Positions 41,850 through 49,361 of a DNA stretch of 64,000 bases are shown piece after piece. A program made the translations under genes and the position numbers. Within the stretch, counting starts at the first letter, position 1. Each line of letters begins with the position of its first letter. A model generated the notes under the pieces. That model did no database searches. It worked only from the letters and a program-made list of their open reading frames with translations, and had not been told where the DNA came from. Source of the DNA: Shimia sp040370365 (lineage in GTDB: Bacteria > Pseudomonadota > Alphaproteobacteria > Rhodobacterales > Rhodobacteraceae); contig NZ_BAABWQ010000004.1 in assembly GCF_040370365.1 (NCBI RefSeq), positions 248,001-312,000 of the forward strand. The letters are read 5' to 3'.

Positions 41850-42131
41850 TTACTTCCCGTTCAATCGGTCCCGCAAAAGTTTGCCGGTCTTAAAAAATGG
41901 CACATGTTTCTCATCCACAGCCACCGACTCGCCGGTGCGCGGGTTGCGCCCAGTGCGGGCATCGCGTTGCTTGACGGAGAACGCGCCGAAGCCGCGCAGC
42001 TCTACCCGATCACCATGGCTCATGGCCTCTGTGATTTCGTCAAAGATCGTGTTCACAATCCGTTCAACGTCGCGTTGATACAGATGTGGGTTCTCGTCAG
42101 CAATTTTTTGAATCAATTCCGAACGGATCAT
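41850..42131 (-). CDS. ihfB: Integration host factor subunit beta
   Basis: 93 residues from the ATG at 42131 (GGGAG upstream); the longer frame is spurious. It has the HU/IHF fold MIRSELIQKIADENPHLYQRDVERIVNTIFDEITEAM, RVELRGFGAFSVKQRDARTGRNPRTGESV with the intercalating Pro at the arm tip, and VPFFKTGKLLRDRLNGK. With IhfA it bends DNA sharply at specific sites. The 283 bases upstream contain no gene. Confidence 0.95.
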   Translation of the reverse strand: MIRSELIQKIADENPHLYQRDVERIVNTIFDEITEAMSHGDRVELRGFGAFSVKQRDARTGRNPRTGESVAVDEKHVPFFKTGKLLRDRLNGK

Positions 42132-42414
42132 CGGTGTGTATCTCCCTGAGGGCGTGCATGTATTTTTTGCGAGCAACTCAGCAAGACTATAGGAAGAAAG
42201 CGGCGAGACGGAAACGGATTCCCTTACTGGAGCGGAGGAAATCCGCCCAATTCCGCAAAAATTCGCCCTTTCTTCAAAAGTTTGGCACGTTTTCACAATC
42301 AAAACGCACCCGAAAAAGCATGCAACCCCCGGTGCCGCAACGCAGAGAAGCCATTGATTCGCAACGGAAAGCCTTAAGGACGCTACGACCAATTGATATA
42401 AAGGGTGCGTAATC

Positions 42415-43695
42415 TCAGTGCATCTTGGCCTTGATCCGACGCACAAGCCACCACACCAACAGCACCACAATTGGGGTCAGCGCGGCGGTCATTATCCCCT
42501 TACTGATGCCCATCGGACCCGTCAGTGGATAGACAAGGTAACCCGCCAACGAAACGGCATAATAACTGATCGCAACCACCGACAGCCCTTCAACTGTTTC
42601 CTGCAGCCTCAGCGCCAAATCCGCTCGTCGATCCATGCTTTCCAACAACGCCTGGTTCTGTGCTGACCGCGCCACCTCGACTTTCGTGCGCAGCAGCTGC
42701 GCTGCGCGACCAATCCGCTCCGCCAACGACCCCAGTCGCTGTTCACTGTGCACAACAGTGCGCATTGCCGGATCATAGCGTCGCGTCATAAACTCGCTGA
42801 AGGTCTGGCGCCCCTGAAACCTCTCCTCGCGCAGCACCTTTATCCGTTGCTCGACGATGCTGCTATAGGCACTGGTGGCGCCAAATCGAAACGACGTCTC
42901 CGCGATCAATTGCTCCACATCACCAGAAAGCTCAAGCAAACTTTGCAGCGTGCCTGCAGGGTCGCCTTTTTCTGCACGCAGCTGACCAACAAGCCGCGCA
43001 GCATCTGCCTCAAGCCCACCCAACTGTCCTGCAATCGCCTTGACCCGAAAATAGCCTAGCATTGACATGCTCTTGTAGGTTTCAAGTTCACACAACCGTT
43101 GCACCACACGGCCAATCCGTCGTGATCCGGTTTTAGATGCCACAAACACTGCCATATGCTGATGTCCGCTTTGGCCGATCCGAAAATCTGTCGCCACAAC
43201 GCACGAGCGATCCAAAACATAGTTTGTTGCAACCGCTTCCGGGACAAACCAAGAGCTGATCTGTTCATTCATTTGCGCTTCATCCGGCATCTGCTCAACG
43301 CGGATCATTGCAGACGTCACCCGCTGCCCCGGTGACGCTGCCAGCCAATCCTCTGGAAACACATCCAAATCCGCGGGATCAAAAGGGCGCGCGGACACTT
43401 TGTCCATGAACACCGTGTAGGTCACAAACTCTGCATGCTGCTCCCACTTAAGAGTATCGCGCCCAATTTGGCCTGTGTAGTGTGTCGCACCCGGCTGTGG
43501 ATGCGGTGCGCCAAACCGGTCCAACAGATCGTGCAAATGCGCGACTTCTGCTCCGGATTGCTTGCCAACCTGCTGTGGCGGAATCCGCCAGGCGATAAAA
43601 ACAGCACGACACGGGGCGTCCAAAGTTGGAAACGGGCGCGCATGCAGTTCATTGGCAAGTTTGTAGCGCAACGGATGATCGGTGATGGCGGACAT
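42415..43695 (-). CDS. DUF3422 family membrane protein
   Basis: 426 residues matching DUF3422: HPLRYKLANELHARPFPTLDAPCRAVFIAW near the N-terminus, FVTYTVFMDK, GRVVQRLCELETYKSMSMLG, a central helical region, and two C-terminal transmembrane helices (VVAISYYAVSLAGYLVYPL; MTAALTPIVVLLVWWLVRRIKAKMH). The long soluble part precedes the helices, giving a tail-anchored form. Function unknown; members are common in proteobacteria. It is a single gene between ihfB and the CMD/MerR operon. Confidence 0.85.
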   Translation of the reverse strand: MSAITDHPLRYKLANELHARPFPTLDAPCRAVFIAWRIPPQQVGKQSGAEVAHLHDLLDRFGAPHPQPGATHYTGQIGRDTLKWEQHAEFVTYTVFMDKVSARPFDPADLDVFPEDWLAASPGQRVTSAMIRVEQMPDEAQMNEQISSWFVPEAVATNYVLDRSCVVATDFRIGQSGHQHMAVFVASKTGSRRIGRVVQRLCELETYKSMSMLGYFRVKAIAGQLGGLEADAARLVGQLRAEKGDPAGTLQSLLELSGDVEQLIAETSFRFGATSAYSSIVEQRIKVLREERFQGRQTFSEFMTRRYDPAMRTVVHSEQRLGSLAERIGRAAQLLRTKVEVARSAQNQALLESMDRRADLALRLQETVEGLSVVAISYYAVSLAGYLVYPLTGPMGISKGIMTAALTPIVVLLVWWLVRRIKAKMH

Positions 43696-43799
43696 CAGGT
43701 ACTCCTCTTGCCGCCATCCTTAGACACACACGCCTAAATGTAAATCTTTTTGTTTATTTTCAATATCTTGCCGGAATACCACGGCATACAAAAGTACAT

Positions 43800-44180
43800 T
43801 TAGGCCGCAACTTCTTCCTCAAAAACCTCGCGCGCCGCATTCAGTCCGTTGATCGCGGCTGGCAAGCCACCGTACAGCGACATCTGCCAGATCACTTCCG
43901 CAATCTCCTCTTGGCTGGCCCCGGCGTGACGCGTGTTGGCAATATTGATTTTTAACTGTGGCCCGGTCTGCCCACCCAGTGCAGTCAGAGCGGCAACGGT
44001 GCACAATTGCCGAGTTTTGAGATCCACTACGCCGCGCGTGTAATGGCGACCATAGGCCCACTCAACCAGACTCTCGGCCATATCAGGCACCAGCCCATCA
44101 TATCGATCTGCCAGAATGCCTTCCACTGTGGGGTTCAAATCCGCAAGGACAGCGCGCCCTCGTTCCAATGCCTTAGACAT
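43800..44180 (-). CDS. Carboxymuconolactone decarboxylase-family protein
   Basis: 126 residues from the ATG at 44180, which overlaps the end of the MerR gene by eight bases; a TTG two codons earlier is possible. It matches the CMD/AhpD-like fold: YDGLVPDMAESLVEWAYGRHYTRGVVDLKTRQLCTVAALTALGGQTGPQLKINIANTRHAGASQEEIAEVIWQMSLYGGLPAAINGLNAAREVF. The CxxC of AhpD is absent; the positions read QLCTV and NIANTRHAGAS, so a peroxidase role is unlikely. It may act in aromatic or aldehyde metabolism under the MerR regulator. Confidence 0.85.
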   Translation of the reverse strand: MSKALERGRAVLADLNPTVEGILADRYDGLVPDMAESLVEWAYGRHYTRGVVDLKTRQLCTVAALTALGGQTGPQLKINIANTRHAGASQEEIAEVIWQMSLYGGLPAAINGLNAAREVFEEEVAA

Positions 44181-44541
44181 GTTCAATCTCTCTTTCTAAT
44201 TTCCTATAAAGGTTCACTTTTTGATCCATCAAAGCGAGTGTATCCTGCAACGTTGACAGCTGACTGCGGATCGCTTCCCGATGGGTTTCCAACATCTCAC
44301 GACGCGCCTTTAAGGTGCTGTCACCTGCGGCCCTCAATTGCGCATATCGCACACGGTCTGCTTGCTTCATGCCTGTGGCGTTGAGTTGCCCAATGAAGCG
44401 AATCCACTTGAGGACCTCCTCGCCGTAGTCACGCCGTCCGGCGTCATCACGTGGTGGCGGTTCAATGAGGCCGATCTTTTCGTAAAATCGTAGAGTGTCG
44501 ACACTGAGCCCCGTCGCATTGGCCACTTCTGAAATGCGCAT
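44173..44541 (-). CDS. MerR-family transcriptional regulator (AdhR/YyaN type)
   Basis: 122 residues from the ATG at 44541 with GGAGGGTCTG upstream. The N-terminal winged helix is MRISEVANATGLSVDTLRFYEKIGLIEPPPRDDAGRRDYGEEVLKWIRFIGQLNATGMKQADRVRYAQL, followed by a dimerising coiled coil (ARREMLETHREAIRSQLSTLQDTLALMDQKVNLYRKLE). No Cys pair for metal binding is present, pointing to the aldehyde or small-molecule sensing subgroup rather than metals. Its own promoter has a 19-base spacer with a TGGAGTGCACTCCA palindrome. It is coupled by overlap to the CMD gene. Confidence 0.9.
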   Translation of the reverse strand: MRISEVANATGLSVDTLRFYEKIGLIEPPPRDDAGRRDYGEEVLKWIRFIGQLNATGMKQADRVRYAQLRAAGDSTLKARREMLETHREAIRSQLSTLQDTLALMDQKVNLYRKLEREIEHV

Positions 44542-44569
44542 CAGACCCTCCTTTCTTATGAGTCGCACA

Positions 44570-44600
44570 ACCATACGAGTTGGAGTGCACTCCAGCTCAA
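44570..44600 (-). promoter_or_regulatory. MerR-type promoter with 19-bp spacer
   Basis: On the minus strand TTGAGC, a 19-base spacer and TATGGT. The spacer contains the perfect palindrome TGGAGTGCACTCCA (44581-44594). A 19-base spacer with a central dyad is the hallmark of MerR-activated promoters; it lies just upstream of the merR-CMD operon. Confidence 0.85.
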
Positions 44601-44682
44601 GCACTATTTTCAGAAAGAGAGTTGTCGGCCAGCAGACGCTGACGTTTGGAAGACGTCAGACGCACCGATTGGGTTGAAAACC

Positions 44683-46365
44683 CTAAAGCATCTCGCGCAA
44701 AGCCTGCCAAACCAACCTTGGCTTCAGCCAGGAAATCATGCGTGTATCCACTGGTTGACCCGCCTTGATAGTCCCGAGCACCTCAGCGGACATCGCGCCA
44801 TCCTCCAACGGGTCCGCAGACCACAGCGTAAAGTCGGCCTGTTTTCCCACGGAGATTGTGCCCAGTGTGTCCCCTTGGCGCAGCTGCCACGCCGCTTCAC
44901 GCGTCATGGCGGCAAGAGCTGCCTCTTTGGAAATTGCCTGCGCAATTCCGGTGGGGCCGTCCCCGTGCAGACCTTGCCGCGTGACAGCGGTGCGCAACGT
45001 CTGCGTTGGGTCAATTGGTGTGGCCGGATGGTCCCCGTGAAGGCTCACCGAGGCTCCCGCCGCAAGCGCGTCTGCCATTGGCATATACCGCTCCGCCCGA
45101 GGCACCCCAAACAACAGCGGCAACACATGCCCATAATAAGTCACATGATCCACAAAGAAGCTCAGACTGACCCCAAGAGCGACCGCCCGCTCTATTTGTA
45201 CCTTTGTTATTAGGGCGTTGTGTTCCAAACGATGGTGTAGACCCGGCTGCGGATGGCGCGTCTGAAGCTCTGTGATACCGTCCAATGCGCGATCCACAGC
45301 CCGCTCGCCCTGCACATGTAGTGCAAGCTGTGCACCCACTTGCTGAAGGGGCAGCGCCAGATCTACAAAGTCGGCTTTGCCCATCATCACCGGCGCTTTC
45401 TGTCCCGCTGGAATGCCCAGAAAGCTGTTTACAAGTTGGGTCCTTGCGTAGGGTGACGCCGTGGCCGCGCCGCCGGTAAATGGGGACCCGTCGAGCCAGA
45501 GTTTGACGCCCAAAACAGCAAAGTCCATGTTCCCGCCAAATGGATGCTCCCCATGTTGGTCCTGCAACAAATACACAAAGCTGCGCAACACGCTCCTTGG
45601 CTCAGTGCTCAATGTCTGCAAAAGGCCCACCGGATCGTCGTGCCGCCCAACAGCCCCCGTAACGCCAATTGTGGTGAACCCCGCCTGCGCGTATTTTGCG
45701 AACTGCCGCCGCACCAACAGCTCTACCACCGCAGACGAAGCCGACGGGATTTTGGAGACCACGCTGTTCACTGCGGCTGTCTCATGCAGATGGTTGCCTG
45801 CGATCTGCACCCCAGCCGCCTCTTTCGCAGCGGTGTTGATATAGGCGTCGTGCAACATCTGAGACAGGATCAACATCGGCCTGTCCGGCGCAATCGCATC
45901 CAGTTCTTCCAACGTTGGCGGCAGCATGCCCGGAAACGCCACCGGATCCCAACCAAACGCCACAATCCAAGGGGTGATCGCCCGTTTTCCCGCCGCCTCT
46001 TCCAAGGCTGCCATAATCGACTCACGGCCTGTATGGCTAAAGGCGCTGACGTCTAATGTTGCGCCCAACAATGCCGCTGCAATCGGGTGGGTGTGCGGCT
46101 CCACCAATCCCGGCGTGATCACGGCACTTCGATGCACAACCGGCACATCAAATTGCGCAGCCAAGGCCTCTGCGTCTCCAACTGCGGCAATCTCGCCTTC
46201 GGACACCAATACGGCCTGCGCATAGGGCGGGTCAGAGGCCAGAGTGAGGATACGATCCGCGCTCAAAATATAGCGCTCAGGCAAACTTTCAGGCTGCGCC
46301 ATCCAGAAATAGCCCACAAAAGCCATCAGAACCCCGCCCAACAGCAGCGAGACAAACGCGCGCAT
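44683..46365 (-). CDS. Membrane-anchored YtcJ-like amidohydrolase
   Basis: 560 residues from the ATG at 46365 with GGGGGAGTAAGG upstream. An N-terminal helix (MRAFVSLLLGGVLMAFVGYFWMA) exports or anchors it. The amidohydrolase-3 domain starts ILSADRILTLASDPPYAQAVLVSEGEIAAVGDA; the metal-binding motif is TPGLVEPHTHP (about residue 92). Later come LALHVQGERAVDRALDGI, HHRLEHNALI, VSLHGDHPATPIDP and a closing GTISVGKQADFTLWSADP. Members hydrolyse amides or formamides with one or two metals; the substrate is unknown. The gene is alone, upstream of the MerR operon. Confidence 0.85.
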   Translation of the reverse strand: MRAFVSLLLGGVLMAFVGYFWMAQPESLPERYILSADRILTLASDPPYAQAVLVSEGEIAAVGDAEALAAQFDVPVVHRSAVITPGLVEPHTHPIAAALLGATLDVSAFSHTGRESIMAALEEAAGKRAITPWIVAFGWDPVAFPGMLPPTLEELDAIAPDRPMLILSQMLHDAYINTAAKEAAGVQIAGNHLHETAAVNSVVSKIPSASSAVVELLVRRQFAKYAQAGFTTIGVTGAVGRHDDPVGLLQTLSTEPRSVLRSFVYLLQDQHGEHPFGGNMDFAVLGVKLWLDGSPFTGGAATASPYARTQLVNSFLGIPAGQKAPVMMGKADFVDLALPLQQVGAQLALHVQGERAVDRALDGITELQTRHPQPGLHHRLEHNALITKVQIERAVALGVSLSFFVDHVTYYGHVLPLLFGVPRAERYMPMADALAAGASVSLHGDHPATPIDPTQTLRTAVTRQGLHGDGPTGIAQAISKEAALAAMTREAAWQLRQGDTLGTISVGKQADFTLWSADPLEDGAMSAEVLGTIKAGQPVDTRMISWLKPRLVWQALREML

Positions 46366-46522
46366 CACACCTTACTCCCCCAAGAATTGAACAAATCCTG
46401 CCCATTCCCGCCTAACCTGTCTAGCCCGACGTCGCGTCGCCCAAAACCATTTCTGATCAACCTCTTGTCACGTCTCAGGTTTGTCCGTAGCCTGCGTGCG
46501 CGGTCCACTTAGGGGTCGCAAC

Positions 46523-46718
46523 GTTCTCAGGGCGGGGTGCAATTCCCCACCGGCGGTAAGCAGCGCTCCTGTAAGCCCGCGAGCGGCATCTTTTGGATGC
46601 GTCCACGGCCCAAAAAGTGGGTACCGGTTTTCGGACCAAGCTGTGGAGCCAACAAAGGTGTGTCAGCAGATCAGGTGTAACTCCTGAGCCGACGGTGACA
46701 GTCCGGATGAAAGAGAGC
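46523..46718 (+). promoter_or_regulatory. FMN riboswitch (RFN element)
   Basis: The conserved blocks are present in order: P1 GTTCTC, AGGGCGGGGTGCAATTCCCC, ACCGGCGGTAAG, AGCCCGCGAGCG, then after an expanded variable arm GTCAGCAGATCAGGTGTAACTCCTGAGCC, GACGGTGACAGTCCGGATGAAAGAGAGC closing P1. It binds FMN and turns off the downstream gene when flavin is plentiful. The variable arm (46586-46660) is longer than usual and holds a repeat-like insert. The next gene is a transporter rather than a rib biosynthesis gene. Confidence 0.95.
46610..46637. repeat. Palindromic repeat-like insert in the riboswitch variable arm
   Basis: The sequence CCAAAAAGTGGG followed by TACCGGTTTTCGGACC resembles a dispersed intergenic repeat of alphaproteobacteria with the core AAAAGTGGG-ACCGGTTTTCGG. 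It is flanked by TCCAC and GTGGA, which let it fold as an extension of the variable stem. Similarity is from memory, not a search. Confidence 0.5.
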
Positions 46719-46735
46719 GGGAAGAGACCAACAGT

Positions 46736-46806
46736 GCGCCGCTTGCGGCGCGGCTGTTTGGTGTTGTCCTGTCTGCCTTGGGTCATGGGTTAGAAGAAAG
46801 GACAAC
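46736..46806 (+). promoter_or_regulatory. Expression platform: GC hairpin and ribosome-binding-site sequestering stem
   Basis: GCGCCGC-TT-GCGGCGC (46736-46751) is followed by GTTGTCCT (46763-46770), which pairs with AGGACAAC (46799-46806) across the AAAGGA ribosome binding site of ribN. There is no T-run terminator, so control is probably at translation. Confidence 0.65.
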
Positions 46807-46810
46807 TGCC

Positions 46811-47698
46811 ATGACTCGCATTCTTGCAAACTTCAGCCCGGCAACCGCCGGCGCATGTCTGATGATCTTTGCCGGCCTCTTGTTCGCGCTGGTCAACACC
46901 ATGGTGCAATGGGGCGCCATGAAACTGGGGCTTCCCCCCACGCGCATTGCGTTTTGGCAATACCTCATCGCCACCCTCTGGTTTGTGCCTTGGACGCTTT
47001 GGCACAATCCGCACGCGCTGCGCACAGCCGTCTTGCCCAAACACATCTTACGCGTTGGCTTTGCGGTGATTGGTGTGCAGCTTTGGGTCACGGGCCTTGC
47101 TTATGTCCCTATCTGGCAAGCCATCGCTCTGATTATGTTGTCGCCATTTTTTGTCACCGCCTGTGCTGGGCTCTGGCTTGGCGAAACCATCTCGCTGCAA
47201 CGTTGGGCTGCTGTGGCCACAGGATTTGTTGGCGGGATGATCATCTTGGCGCCTTGGTCTGACGCTTTCACCTACCATGCGCTCTATCCTGTGGGTGCCG
47301 CAATCTTTTGGGGGCTGACCAGCCTGATGACCAAGGAAATGAGTGCGCAAGAAAACCCCACCACGCTCACACTCTATTTGTTGATGCTGCTGACACCCGT
47401 CAATGCGGTGCTGTCTTTGGATGCAGGTCTTGGGTTTGAAACGGGCACAACCGGGATTTTGCTTGTCTGTGCCGGGCTATGTACCGCTGTGGCGCAATAC
47501 GCTTTGGCGCGCGCCTATAGCGTTGCGGACGCGGCCTATCTGCAGCCGTTTGACCACCTAAAGCTTCCGTTCAACGTTGGTTTGGGCCTGTTGGTCTTTG
47601 GCTATGCACCGCCCGGAAGTCTGTGGCTGGGAGCCGCGCTCATCGTGGCTGCATCTTTCTCGCTCTTGATACAAGAGGCGCGTCAGCAAGCCGCCTAA
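46811..47698 (+). CDS. ribN: Riboflavin transporter of the EamA/DMT type (RibN)
   Basis: 295 residues from the ATG at 46811, whose binding site AAAGGAC lies seven bases upstream; the longer frame would start inside the expression platform. Ten transmembrane helices in two EamA halves, for example GACLMIFAGLLFALVNTMVQW, FFVTACAGLWLGETISLQRWAAVATGFVGGMIIL and ARAYSVADAAYLQPFDHLKLPFNVGLGLLVFGY. RibN transporters of alphaproteobacteria belong to this fold and are typically under FMN riboswitches, which is the case here. The riboflavin call depends mainly on the riboswitch; the EamA fold alone would not specify it. Confidence 0.85.
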   Translation: MTRILANFSPATAGACLMIFAGLLFALVNTMVQWGAMKLGLPPTRIAFWQYLIATLWFVPWTLWHNPHALRTAVLPKHILRVGFAVIGVQLWVTGLAYVPIWQAIALIMLSPFFVTACAGLWLGETISLQRWAAVATGFVGGMIILAPWSDAFTYHALYPVGAAIFWGLTSLMTKEMSAQENPTTLTLYLLMLLTPVNAVLSLDAGLGFETGTTGILLVCAGLCTAVAQYALARAYSVADAAYLQPFDHLKLPFNVGLGLLVFGYAPPGSLWLGAALIVAASFSLLIQEARQQAA

Positions 47699-47731
47699 CC
47701 CTCCCGCCCAAAACACGTTTGGTTGGGCATG

Positions 47732-47754
47732 GCTCAAGGCCGTCGGCCTTGAGC
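47732..47754. terminator. Perfect hairpin after ribN
   Basis: GCTCAAGGCCG-T-CGGCCTTGAGC: 11-bp stem 34 bases after the ribN stop, followed by GGGGCGCTGCCCC. There is no T-run; it is probably a transcript end or an intergenic repeat. Confidence 0.5.
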
Positions 47755-47861
47755 CTGAGGGGCGCTGCCCCTGACACAGCAGGCTGTGTCCACCCCGAAG
47801 TGTTTGACACCAAAAGAGGCATGACATGCGCCTTCTTCTGTTGCCCAAACATCAAAGGACA

Positions 47862-47894
47862 AAAGAAAAAGGCGCCCCAGAAGGACGCCTTTTC
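47862..47894 (-). terminator. Terminator of pntB
   Basis: AAAAGGCG ... CGCCTTTTT stem on the minus strand with T-rich ends, 20 bases after the pntB stop; bidirectional in form. Confidence 0.8.
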
Positions 47895-47914
47895 AGAGTT
47901 TTTTGTTTCTGCGA

Positions 47915-49348
47915 TTACTCGATCATGCCCAACAGCTTATCGAGGCTGGCTTTCGCGTCACCATAGAACATCCGAGTGTTCTCTTTGAAGAACAGCGGGT
48001 TTTCGATGCCCGAATACCCGGTCCCTTGCCCACGTTTGGAGACAAACACCTGTTTGGCTTTCCAGCATTCCAGAACCGGCATACCCGCGATGGGGCTGTT
48101 TGGATCCTCTTGTGCCGCCGGGTTCACGATGTCGTTGGACCCAATCACGATGGCCACATCCGTTTCCGGGAAGTCATCGTTGATCTCATCCATCTCCAGC
48201 ACGATGTCATATGGCACCTTCGCTTCCGCCAAGAGCACGTTCATGTGCCCGGGCAGACGACCAGCCACAGGGTGGATCGCAAAGCGCACAGTCTTGCCTT
48301 TGGCCCGCAAGCGACGGGTCAACTCCGCCACGTTCTGCTGGGCTTGCGCCACTGCCATGCCGTAGCCCGGAATGATGACAACACTGTCCGCATCTTCCAA
48401 GGCAGCCGCCACACCGTCAGCCTCAATCGCAATCTGCTCGCCCTCGACTTCCATCGCAGGCCCAGTGGTGCCACCAAAGCCGCCCAGGATCACCGAGACA
48501 AAGCTGCGGTTCATGGCCTTACACATGATGTAGGACAGGATCGCACCAGAGGAGCCCACAAGTGCCCCCACCACAATCAACAGATCGTTGCCAAGGCTGA
48601 AACCAATCGCCGCCGCTGCCCAGCCAGAGTAGCTGTTGAGCATAGAGACCACGACAGGCATGTCGGCGCCGCCAATGCCCATGATCAGGTGATATCCGAT
48701 GAACAGCGCTGCTGCGGTCAGGATCAGCAATGGCAACACTCCACCGCTGTTGAGATACCAGATCAAGCAGATCACAGAGAGAGCTGCCGCCCCGGCATTC
48801 AGCATATGACCGCCCGGCAGTTTTTCCGCATTGGACGACACTTTGCCCGACAGTTTGCCATAGGCAATCACGGAGCCCGTAAACGTCACCGCACCAATCC
48901 ACACACCCAGCGCCAGTTCGACGCGCAAGATATTGATCTCAACGCCGTCTTTCTTGGCCAGCAAGGCCGCAAAGCCATCAAGACCTTTCTTGGCGGCCTC
49001 GTCCATACCGGCCACATTTCCCAGCTCGATATGGGCGCTATAGCCCACAAACACAGCCGCCAAACCGACCAATGCATGCATGCCAGCCACCAATTCTGGC
49101 ATCTGGGTCATCTCGACCTTTGACGCCAATTGATAGCCAATCAGCCCGCCACCAGCGATCAGCAAGATCGACAGAAGCCACAGACCAGAGCCCGGCCCGA
49201 TCAGCGTTGCAAACACAGCAAGCGCCATGCCTGAAATGCCGTACCACACCGCGCGTTTGGCGCTTTCTTGATTGCTCAGACCACCCAAAGACAGGATGAA
49301 GAGCACTGCCGCAACGACGTATGCAGCGGTTGTAAAACCAAATTCCAT
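47915..49348 (-). CDS. pntB: NAD(P) transhydrogenase subunit beta
   Basis: 477 residues. The first ~300 hold about nine transmembrane helices, including GASVAFL-like segments and VGSSGAILSYIMCKAMNRSFVSVILGGFGG. The C-terminal domain III binds NADP(H): DADSVVIIPGYGMAVAQAQQNVAELTRRLRAKGKTVRFAIHPVAGRLPGHMNVLLAEA and VAIVIGSNDIVNPAAQEDPNSPIAGMPVLECWKAKQVFVSKR. With PntA it uses the proton gradient to drive hydride transfer from NADH to NADP, supplying NADPH, useful for PHB and lipid synthesis. It starts 13 bases after pntA with GGAGG before the ATG. Confidence 0.98.
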   Translation of the reverse strand: MEFGFTTAAYVVAAVLFILSLGGLSNQESAKRAVWYGISGMALAVFATLIGPGSGLWLLSILLIAGGGLIGYQLASKVEMTQMPELVAGMHALVGLAAVFVGYSAHIELGNVAGMDEAAKKGLDGFAALLAKKDGVEINILRVELALGVWIGAVTFTGSVIAYGKLSGKVSSNAEKLPGGHMLNAGAAALSVICLIWYLNSGGVLPLLILTAAALFIGYHLIMGIGGADMPVVVSMLNSYSGWAAAAIGFSLGNDLLIVVGALVGSSGAILSYIMCKAMNRSFVSVILGGFGGTTGPAMEVEGEQIAIEADGVAAALEDADSVVIIPGYGMAVAQAQQNVAELTRRLRAKGKTVRFAIHPVAGRLPGHMNVLLAEAKVPYDIVLEMDEINDDFPETDVAIVIGSNDIVNPAAQEDPNSPIAGMPVLECWKAKQVFVSKRGQGTGYSGIENPLFFKENTRMFYGDAKASLDKLLGMIE

Positions 49349-49361
49349 TGCTCTGACCTCC

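Noticed and set aside
47903..49123. 406-codon plus-strand frame opposite pntB
   Set aside because: Shadow of pntB; no recognisable domain.
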